Assembly (NCBI RefSeq): GCF_039909015.1
Contig: NZ_CP150919.1
Location: forward strand, 4,068,501 to 4,132,500
Source of the DNA: Pseudomonas grandcourensis
GTDB lineage: Bacteria > Pseudomonadota > Gammaproteobacteria > Pseudomonadales > Pseudomonadaceae
Direction of reading: 5' to 3'
DNA length: 64,000 nucleotides
This document shows, in pieces, positions 58,014 through 64,000 of this stretch. The notes under the pieces are model-generated. The model was not told the origin of the DNA. It made no database searches and was given only the letters and a program-made list of their open reading frames with translations. Position 1 is the first letter of the stretch. The number at the start of each line of letters is the position of its first letter. Position numbers and translations under genes: made by a program.

Positions 58014-58595
58014 TCAGCGCACGGCAAGGCCGTCGAGCATGCCGTCAAAATCAACCAGCCACAGACTGAGCGCGGGCCGGGCCGGATCAATCTCGCAAGC
58101 AATGCTCAGCCATTGCGCATCGTCACGCCCGGCGACAGGCACCAGGGCACCGACAAGGCGCGCGTGACGTTCGGCATGACCGGACTTGAAATGCAGGTCC
58201 ACGGACTTCGCCGCACTGCCGGCCACACTGACATCGCGCTGGCGGATGATGCGCACGTCCGGGTGGTCCTTGCGAAAGCCCTGCACCGACGTTTCGAAAA
58301 GCTGCGCCAGGGTCAGCCCCTGTTGCACATCACGACGCTTGATGGTCAGGTTGACCGGCTCGCCCTGGTGTTCGAGGGTGGTCTGGATCTCACGGAAATT
58401 GAACCCCGCCGGGAATGCCAGGCTGAAGCCACCGAAGCTGAAACTGCTGGGCGTGTCTTGCAGCGCCACCACAGGTTCGGGCTCGGGTTCCGGATCGGGT
58501 TCAATGACCGGCGCGTTCTGTAGCTCGACGCGAGCAGCTTCCTCCTGCGCGATACGCTTTTCGGAAATCCGATCGTAGAGGCTGGTTCTGATCAT
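58014..58595 (-). CDS. Second DcrB-related adaptor with acidic proline-rich linker
   Basis: A 193-residue protein with an N-terminal segment rich in Glu/Pro (EPDPEPEPEPVV near 33-44), followed by a domain resembling the DcrB/DUF1795 fold (FSLAFPAGFNFREIQTTLEHQGEPVNLTIKRRDVQQGLTLAQLFETSVQGFRKDHPDVRIIRQRDVSVAGSAAKSVDLHF). It is encoded between vgrG (12 nt) and the Eag-like gene (36 nt). Two adaptor-like genes for one Rhs effector is less usual; this one could bridge VgrG and Rhs or act on another part. Function inferred from position. Confidence 0.7.
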   Translation of the reverse strand: MIRTSLYDRISEKRIAQEEAARVELQNAPVIEPDPEPEPEPVVALQDTPSSFSFGGFSLAFPAGFNFREIQTTLEHQGEPVNLTIKRRDVQQGLTLAQLFETSVQGFRKDHPDVRIIRQRDVSVAGSAAKSVDLHFKSGHAERHARLVGALVPVAGRDDAQWLSIACEIDPARPALSLWLVDFDGMLDGLAVR

Positions 58596-58607
58596 GGCGC
58601 CACTACC

Positions 58608-60461
58608 TCAGTCATTGACCCTGACCTCGGAACCGGTGATCTGGGTCGTGCCGGTACTCGTAGTAGTGATCGCCTTGCCCTTGATCTCGATGCCGTCCGG
58701 CGTGAGGGTGATGCTGCTGTCCCCCACCTGAAGAATGATGTGCTGTTTGGCACTGACCTGAATGAACTGGTTGTCGACCTGAATCGTCAGCGAGCCTTCC
58801 TGGACATTCATCACCGTGTCTTTCTTGATGGTTTCGGTGTGCGCGCCACCGACGGTGATGGTGCGGTTGCTGCCGACACTGTGGGTCTCGTCGACCTCGA
58901 TCTCGGTGTCCATGTTGCGCTCGGCATGCATGATGATCTGCTCGGCGCCGGACTTGTCTTCGAAGCGGAAGAAGTTCGCCGTACCGCCGTCGCCCTTCAT
59001 CGACCGCGTCAGGAACCCGCTCTGCGTCTTGTTCGCCGGCAGCGACCACGGTGGGGTGTTCTGGCTGTTGTAGAGGCTGCCCATGACCAGTGGGCGGTCG
59101 GGGTTGCCGTCGAGGAACACCACCACGACTTCATCGCCCACACGGGGAATCTGGATGCTGCCGAAACCGCCGCTGGCACCCGCCTGGGCGACGCGGACCC
59201 AGCAGGAGCTCTTGTCGTTGTGCTCGCCCTTGCGATCCCAGTGAAACTGCACCTTCACCCGGCCGAGTTCGTCGGTGAAGATTTCCTCCCCCGGCGGGCC
59301 GACGATGATCGCGGTTTGCGGGCCGGAGATGGTCGGGCGCGGGGTGGTGAGCTGAGGGCGAAAGACGATCTTTTTGCGCACGCAGGCGAAGGTGTTGTAG
59401 TAGCTCGCCTGGTGCCCGCTGAGGTAGTTGTTGTGACCTTCGCTTTCGACGCTCATCAGCAGGAACTGACGATCATCGGCGGGGCCTTGATCGTGATCGT
59501 AATGCTGCAGCAGTTCGAAGGTATAACCGGGTTTCATTGCGCGGCAGTTACTGGCGCCATGAAAGTTCTTGCCCTTGAGTTCAAGCGCTTCGACCCGCAA
59601 CCGCAGCAGCGCTTCACCTTCGTCGTAGGTGCCGTGGGTGTATTGGCCGGGGAAGTCATAGATTTCGAATTCGTCGACATCGCCCTGCTTGTTCAGGCTC
59701 TTCATGGCGACCGGCAAGCGGTTGGACGGCTGGCGATAATCGAAGGTCTGGACCGCGATTTTCCCGGACTGCAACTGGCGGTTGCCGCTCCATTGGGTAA
59801 TGGAGTCGGCAGTCTCGGTGACCGATGCCGTGTGGAAGCGGATCTGCGGTTGTTCAGGCAACGGCACCAACGTGCTGGAGTCGTCGCAGATGATCATGGT
59901 GTGGCCTTCGGCGGTGTGCTCGAAGTAGTAGAACATCCCCTCTTCTTCGAGCAGGCGCTGGACAAAGTTGAAGTCCGATTCACGGTACTGGGTGATGTAG
60001 GTGTAATGCTTGAGCGGCTTACTCAGGCGGAACTCATGGCGGGAAAACGCGGTGCACAAGGCAAACACCTGGGTGACGACATCTTCCACCGTGCAACCCT
60101 GGAAAATGCGCGTGTCGAAGCGGTTTTTCAGCATCGAGAACCAGGGGTTCAGCGTCGCCGTATAACGCGCCATGCCGCCGTCACTGCCGATACTGGCAAA
60201 CCGCGTGAGGTAGCCTGCCAGGTAACGAGGCGAGGCGTCTGCCAGCTCGATTTCCAGAACCACGTGCTGGCCCATCATCGACTTCAACTCGACGTCGGAG
60301 TCCTGGCACACCAGCAACAACTCGAAGTTGTACGCACGAGACAGACCTTCAGTCCCCTTGAAGGACTCAAGCAACAATTGCTGTTCGGGGTTGGCGAGGT
60401 TCTTGAACTTGAACAGGCGCCGATTTTGCGGGGAAAGAATTGCGGCAAGGTCCATCAACAT
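58608..60461 (-). CDS. vgrG: Type VI secretion tip protein VgrG
   Basis: A 617-residue spike protein. The N-terminal gp27-like part (LLLESFKGTEGLSRAYNFELLLVC, about residues 28-50) is followed by EDVVTQVF and RESDFNFVQRLLEEEGMFYYFEH, hallmark VgrG blocks. The gp5-like OB/needle part comes after (GEEIFTDELGRVKVQFHWDRKGEHNDKSSCWVRVAQAGASGGFGSIQIPRVGDEVVVVFLDGNPDRPLVMGSLYNSQNTPPW). The C-terminal beta-helix ends STGTTQITGSEVRVND without an added effector domain. Start at 60461 follows AAGGAGATACAC. It heads the operon vgrG-adaptors-rhs-immunity and would carry the Rhs effector. Confidence 0.95.
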   Translation of the reverse strand: MLMDLAAILSPQNRRLFKFKNLANPEQQLLLESFKGTEGLSRAYNFELLLVCQDSDVELKSMMGQHVVLEIELADASPRYLAGYLTRFASIGSDGGMARYTATLNPWFSMLKNRFDTRIFQGCTVEDVVTQVFALCTAFSRHEFRLSKPLKHYTYITQYRESDFNFVQRLLEEEGMFYYFEHTAEGHTMIICDDSSTLVPLPEQPQIRFHTASVTETADSITQWSGNRQLQSGKIAVQTFDYRQPSNRLPVAMKSLNKQGDVDEFEIYDFPGQYTHGTYDEGEALLRLRVEALELKGKNFHGASNCRAMKPGYTFELLQHYDHDQGPADDRQFLLMSVESEGHNNYLSGHQASYYNTFACVRKKIVFRPQLTTPRPTISGPQTAIIVGPPGEEIFTDELGRVKVQFHWDRKGEHNDKSSCWVRVAQAGASGGFGSIQIPRVGDEVVVVFLDGNPDRPLVMGSLYNSQNTPPWSLPANKTQSGFLTRSMKGDGGTANFFRFEDKSGAEQIIMHAERNMDTEIEVDETHSVGSNRTITVGGAHTETIKKDTVMNVQEGSLTIQVDNQFIQVSAKQHIILQVGDSSITLTPDGIEIKGKAITTTSTGTTQITGSEVRVND

Positions 60462-61178
60462 GTGTATCTCCTTGAAAACAGTGGAAAGCTACCGCCCTCT
60501 CTCAACCACTGTGCATAACGAATCAGATAAGAGGGTTAAACCCTGTTTGCCGCAACATTGAATCAGGCGAACACTTCGCCACCCGATGTTTTCGGTCTGA
60601 GGCACGAATCATCTGCAAGTTCTGCCAGAGTCCACCTGCAAGAAATCCTTCATTTTCATCGATTTTTTTAAACACCGAATGAAATCCCTTACACGCGATT
60701 GTGCGTCAGGAACTGCGACCACAAGGCAGTATGAAAGTGCCATTACCCGGCAAATATTTGAGAAATTTGTCACACTTCTACAGGTATCACGGGTTCTTGA
60801 ACGCGGGAAGGAGACACCCATGTCATGCACTGTGTCAACCCGCACGCAGTGCATGCGGGCACTTCCACGCACTTCGAACTCAGCTCGGGATAATCCCTGA
60901 AAAATAATTATCGCCACGCTGGCCGCCCAGAAACGCCGATATATCAAGGATGAACGGGAAGTTAGGTGCCACTGATTGGCAACTAATGCCTTATTGCCAT
61001 CATTGCCGAATGTAACGCGAATAACAAAAAATGGGATCCATGTTGAAATTTTCAACTCGCCCCGCAGTCTGAAGCAGGGCTGATAGCCATCACTTTGGCA
61101 ATGGTGTGAAGTCGGATATTCGACAGCTCGACCGCAGCAACAAGGAAGCGCCTTTTCCCCAAGGACAGTGACGAGTAA
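60462..61178. other. 717-nt divergent intergenic region
   Basis: It separates vgrG (minus) from a putative effector gene (plus) and should hold both promoters, none clearly recognised. A 9-bp inverted repeat (CATGCACTG ... CAGTGCATG) lies near 60824-60855. A 26-codon open frame (60820-60900, plus) overlapping it has a good ribosome-binding site (GGAAGGAGACACCC) but no recognisable product. Confidence 0.5.
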
Positions 61179-62639
61179 ATGGATCTTTTAGCCAACGTGC
61201 CCAGCTGGGCCGATGTCGAACGCAACCTCGACCAGAAATTCAACGAGCTGAACCAGGGCGTCAACGACGGCTTGCGCAGCGCTCACGACAACTGGAACGG
61301 CTTCACCCGGCGTGTCAGCAATGGCGCAAGCCAGGCCTATGGCTACATGGGCGGTCATCGCATCGATGCGGTGCATCAGGCGATGACCCTCTCCTACCCG
61401 ATCATCCAGATGGACCTCAAGCGCAAGTGGGCCTCGATTGAAATCGAGCAGATCCTGCCGGTGCTGCTGCAACTGGTCAAAGAAGTCTCGATGATTCTCG
61501 GCGGCAGCGTGGCGATCGGCACCGTGGCCGGCGGCGCAGCGGGGGCCTTTGCATTCGGAATCGGCGCTGCCCCCGGAGCCGCTGCCGGGGCCGGTATCGG
61601 CCTGCAGGTCGGCAACCTGATTCTCATGGGCCTGGGCCTGTCCGCCATCGCCGAATACTTTTACCAGGGCCTGCCCGCCTGCCTCTCGACCTTGCAGGAA
61701 GGCATCGCCACGGCCTGGCACGCCGAAGAAGGCGTCAAACCGTCCGGCCTGGACCCCAGCGGCGGCTCCGCCGCACTGGTACAGGAACGCGTCGAACGCG
61801 CGGCACGACAACTGGCCCGCGGCCAGGAGCAGCTCGTATTGCTGCTGCTCACAGCCATCGTCACCTACCTGACACGGGGTCAGATGAAAGCGGGTGTGAT
61901 GAACAGCATGGAAAGCATCGCGACCCGCAGCGCGAAGCTTCAGGCAGAGATTTCGAACAAGCAGTTGGCGGGTTGGTTGGCAAGGAATGAGCAGAAGTTG
62001 CTGGCTCGAGATGAGTTACGGGTGAGGGAACCGGCGCCTCTTCAGAAGGCCGAGCCGGAGACAATGCGTGAGTATTACGCCAAGCAGGACCCTGACTTCG
62101 TTTCGGTGGAGGATCAGGTCAAGAAGGTCAAAACCTTCCAGACCAAGGGCTTGTCGAACGAGCAAATCGAAGGCTTCCTGAATACGCCTGACGGGGAAAA
62201 ACTGCTGGGCAAACTGCAAGCGGCTGCCCCTGACGCTGATGCAACAACCATCTACTCACGGGCGTTCGACCAGGTAGCTTCCGGCTCCACCATCCCCGAA
62301 GTAAGGTTAATGGATTCGCCCCTTGTGAAAATCGTACCCGAAGGCCAAGGCGTTTCACCTTACTCGCCGTTCTTTACCACTCATGAGGAGCTACAGGCTG
62401 CCGCGAACTCCGGGAGGACACTGGCTGATTCGTTCGGATTGCCGTTGAGCAGCGAATCAACCACCTATTCGATCTACGAGATGGCACCATTGAAGCCAAC
62501 CGAGGTTTTTGTCAGTAAAGTCGCCCCTACATCAGAATTGAGCGGTGCAATCCAGAGAACCGGTGAATCATTCCAATATCTGACACCTAACCGTGGCGAG
62601 TGGGGAACACCAAAATTGATCGGAACCACAGCTAACTAG
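61179..62639 (+). CDS. Putative polymorphic-toxin type effector with glycine-rich membrane region
   Basis: A 486-residue protein with no signal peptide. The N-terminal half (1-245) contains helices and a glycine/alanine-rich hydrophobic region (about 100-165, GGSVAIGTVAGGAAGAFAFGIGAAPGAAAG...) resembling DUF6861-type Pseudomonas proteins found near vgrG genes. A linker (about 250-370) leads to a C-terminal domain of about 110 residues with SPYSPFFTTHEELQAAANSGRTLADSFGLP and TTYSIYEMAPLKPTEVFVSKVAPT ... FQYLTPNRGEWG, a toxin-tip style I cannot name firmly; it shares features of TNT/ART-like toxins. The coding sequence becomes less GC-rich at the C-terminus. It is divergent from vgrG and followed 8 nt later by a candidate immunity gene. 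Probably a type VI effector. Confidence 0.65.
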   Translation: MDLLANVPSWADVERNLDQKFNELNQGVNDGLRSAHDNWNGFTRRVSNGASQAYGYMGGHRIDAVHQAMTLSYPIIQMDLKRKWASIEIEQILPVLLQLVKEVSMILGGSVAIGTVAGGAAGAFAFGIGAAPGAAAGAGIGLQVGNLILMGLGLSAIAEYFYQGLPACLSTLQEGIATAWHAEEGVKPSGLDPSGGSAALVQERVERAARQLARGQEQLVLLLLTAIVTYLTRGQMKAGVMNSMESIATRSAKLQAEISNKQLAGWLARNEQKLLARDELRVREPAPLQKAEPETMREYYAKQDPDFVSVEDQVKKVKTFQTKGLSNEQIEGFLNTPDGEKLLGKLQAAAPDADATTIYSRAFDQVASGSTIPEVRLMDSPLVKIVPEGQGVSPYSPFFTTHEELQAAANSGRTLADSFGLPLSSESTTYSIYEMAPLKPTEVFVSKVAPTSELSGAIQRTGESFQYLTPNRGEWGTPKLIGTTAN

Positions 62640-62647
62640 AGCCTCCT

Positions 62648-62977
62648 ATGGATATCGAAAAACTGAAAGAAAAGACCCTGAAGCTACGAGCAGCCATCGA
62701 TGCATTAAAGGCAAAAGACCCTGCTGCAGCTAAATTGGATCTAGAACTGGCCCCTCTGATGGATTTGGCCGAGCGTGGTCAAATCCGCACACCTATGGAA
62801 TGGCGGGATATCCCTGGACGCTATCTGTTCACTGAGGAGGGGTTGCAGCAATATGCAGAGCTTGAGCACGCTTTTGCGGAGTTTAAAATCGAACTGATCG
62901 GAGGAGAATCCCCGACGCTACGTCGACTGAAAGCCCAGATGGGAGAAAAGAAGAACAGTAATCCAAAACCTACATAA
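62648..62977 (+). CDS. Candidate immunity protein for the preceding effector
   Basis: A 109-residue cytoplasmic, mostly helical and charged protein (MDIEKLKEKTLKLRAAIDALK; LAPLMDLAERGQIRTPMEWRDIPGRYLFTEEGLQQYAELEHAFAEFKIEL). It starts 8 nt after the effector gene and shares its lower GC content. Small size, position and co-orientation are those of an immunity gene. No family name can be given with confidence. Confidence 0.65.
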   Translation: MDIEKLKEKTLKLRAAIDALKAKDPAAAKLDLELAPLMDLAERGQIRTPMEWRDIPGRYLFTEEGLQQYAELEHAFAEFKIELIGGESPTLRRLKAQMGEKKNSNPKPT

Positions 62978-63116
62978 GCACATAAAATGCTGTAGCTTTT
63001 CAATGTCATAGACCTTGAAAAACAAGCCTCTGCAAGCAATGAAACTCACGGCGCTATCGAATGGATTGTCAAAGCTCCGGCTACTCAAAACTCAATATCA
63101 TTCAAGGAGAATGTAG

Positions 63117-63521
63117 TTGAAGCCCTACTATTTCAGCTTCCGCCCTTTAGCCCTTGTAACTGCACTTCTTGTTACAACCCCTCTCCATGCACAGGATGCC
63201 GACACCGTCCTTGCAGAAGTCGTCAAGCAACAGCAGAAAAGCCTGCCCATCATGCTGGACACAGCAACACGCATTGACGACATAACCTTTGCCGACCGTA
63301 CGATCCTTTATAAAATTACGCTTGCCGGGTACGAAGGTCGTCCGGGCGAACAAATCTATTATCAGAACTACCTGACCCAGCAAATCAACAACAGCTTATG
63401 CAGCCAAACTGCTTATCTATTGGTGTTGGCACTCGGCAACAAAATCACCTATCAGTACGCCAGTTCGAACGCACATCCGATTACTGAAATCACACTAAAG
63501 CCGGGTGACTGTAAAAGCTAA
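63117..63521 (+). CDS. Small periplasmic protein, unknown function
   Basis: A 134-residue protein with a TTG start. AAGGAGA lies 7 nt before the TTG, and the ATG at 63111 is followed by a stop, so TTG is the only sensible start. The signal peptide is about 25 residues (PLALVTALLVTTPLHAQ). The mature part (DADTVLAEVVKQQQKSLPIMLDTATRIDDITFADRTILYKITLAGY; two cysteines at LCSQ and GDCKS) has no recognised domain. In an effector island it could be a periplasmic immunity protein, but this is only a guess. A 139-nt gap precedes it. Confidence 0.65.
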   Translation: MKPYYFSFRPLALVTALLVTTPLHAQDADTVLAEVVKQQQKSLPIMLDTATRIDDITFADRTILYKITLAGYEGRPGEQIYYQNYLTQQINNSLCSQTAYLLVLALGNKITYQYASSNAHPITEITLKPGDCKS

Positions 63522-63711
63522 AACACCCTATACGCTTCAGAACCGTCAAGCAGGAAACAGCCCTGGCGTTTGCCATGAGGTGTCGCCGCAGAGCGCTGGA
63601 TGATTTGCTGATTGTGCAGCCGGGGCGCTGATCGCTGGCAACTGGAATGGCGTCAGTTACTCGGTCGATTGGCACAATGGCTCCATCAGCGTTGTGAGCT
63701 TTGAAAAGTGA
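63520..63711 (+). pseudogene. Possible relic of a toxin C-terminus
   Basis: In one frame the DNA encodes NRQAGNSPGVCHEVSPQSAG, an in-frame TGA at 63601-63603, then a protein-like stretch containing LIAGNWNGVSYSVDWHNG and ending SVVSFEK before a stop at 63709. No start codon or ribosome-binding site is seen. It lies just upstream of an immunity-type gene, the place for a displaced toxin tip. Weak evidence. Confidence 0.35.
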
Positions 63712-63745
63712 CCCACCGAAAACACAACGGCTCAGGGCTGTCACC

Positions 63746-64000
63746 ATGAAAGACATCCACAAGATCTCCTCGAACATCGCCCGAACGGCAGAACTGCTGA
63801 GGACATTCGGCCACCCGCAATGGGCAGACAGACTTGAGGAGTGCAGCCTTGCGCTGCCCCAGGATACGGCGTACGCGTTGTCTCGATTGATGTCGCTGTA
63901 CGGCGGCATGGGCTCGATCAACGACGTTGTTCTGTATGAGAACGCAAAACCCTTGCTGGACGAAAACAACCAACTGCAAGGGCTGCTATCAGATCTTCAT
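63746..64000 (+). CDS. Immunity-type protein, DUF6966-like (5' part)
   Basis: An 85-residue open frame that runs off the right edge. The visible sequence (KDIHKISSNIARTAELLRTFGHPQWADRLEECSLALPQDTAYALSRLMSLYGGMGSINDVVLYENAKPLLDENNQLQGLLSDL) has the LYGGMGS(I/F)NDVVL core of small DUF6966-like proteins, which are common as orphan immunity genes near Rhs and contact-dependent toxins. The ATG at 63746 is preceded by AGGG. No intact toxin gene lies upstream, only a probable relic, so it may be an orphan immunity gene. Confidence 0.65.
   Translation, partial: MKDIHKISSNIARTAELLRTFGHPQWADRLEECSLALPQDTAYALSRLMSLYGGMGSINDVVLYENAKPLLDENNQLQGLLSDLH

Noticed and set aside
58740..60518. Long plus-strand open frame over vgrG
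   Set aside because: VgrG motifs on the minus strand are unmistakable; the plus frame has no ribosome-binding site or domain.
60609..61055. Minus-strand open frame of 148 codons in the vgrG/effector gap
   Set aside because: Its translation is not protein-like (scattered Arg/Cys, no domain), no ribosome-binding site is seen, and it lies in an intergenic promoter region.
63490..63979. Two minus-strand open frames near the right edge
   Set aside because: They are antisense to the immunity-type gene at 63746, whose plus-strand translation shows a recognisable conserved core.

Overview
The window looks like a chromosomal segment of a fluorescent Pseudomonas (P. fluorescens group). It is GC-rich and densely coded. 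Its intergenic gaps are filled with Pseudomonas-type REP palindromes (core GGAGCCGGCTTGCCGGC, or the GGGGGCTTGCCCCC variant), and the protein families present (iac genes, TTQ amine dehydrogenase, VgrG/Rhs effectors, many TonB receptors) fit that group. No rRNA, tRNA, CRISPR array or complete insertion sequence was seen.

Region 1 (1-32.3 kb) is a large organosulfur-type locus. It holds three TonB-dependent receptors, three SsuD/DszA-like flavin monooxygenases (3632, 10106, 18969), one DszC/SfnC-like acyl-CoA-dehydrogenase-fold monooxygenase (13570) and three DszB-like desulfinase paralogues (12161, 20150, 21239). Transport genes are a complete oligopeptide-type ABC importer, a second SsuBC-like ABC importer with two permeases and no visible binding protein, a heterodimeric ABC exporter, and a dedicated tonB-exbB-exbD set. 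Five sequences with the sigma-54 spacing (GG-N10-GC) sit in front of five of its transcription units, so the locus is probably RpoN-dependent, as other Pseudomonas sulfur-scavenging genes are. The likely job is uptake of an unknown sulfur compound, oxidation, and release of sulfite. One of the three DszB paralogues has serine in place of the catalytic cysteine.

Region 2 (32.4-47.5 kb) is aromatic catabolism. A complete set of iac genes (iacA-B-I-H-C-D-E-F plus a detached iacG) should degrade indole-3-acetate to catechol. Next to it lie aauBEDA and a cytochrome c gene, encoding a tryptophan-tryptophylquinone amine dehydrogenase with its maturation proteins. Together they suggest a tryptamine -> indole-3-acetaldehyde -> indole-3-acetate -> catechol route; the aldehyde dehydrogenase and catechol-cleavage genes are not in the window. 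A FixJ-type response regulator and a soluble PAS histidine kinase bracket the iac genes. A 16-bp motif (14/16 identical) is shared by both divergent promoter regions. A FeaR-like AraC regulator lies inside the cluster.

Region 3 (47.6-52.3 kb) holds small housekeeping and hypothetical genes: a DUF4287 protein, a methyltransferase, a Cache-type two-component system, a secreted 13-residue-repeat protein and a membrane protein.

Region 4 (52.3-64 kb) is a type VI secretion effector island. A minus-strand operon runs vgrG, two DcrB/DUF1795 adaptor genes, a PAAR-Rhs protein with an AHH nuclease tip, and an immunity gene. Divergent from it lie a second putative effector with a glycine-rich membrane region, its candidate immunity gene, a periplasmic protein, a probable toxin-tip relic and an orphan immunity-type gene running off the end. 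AT-rich ends of the toxin genes suggest horizontal exchange.
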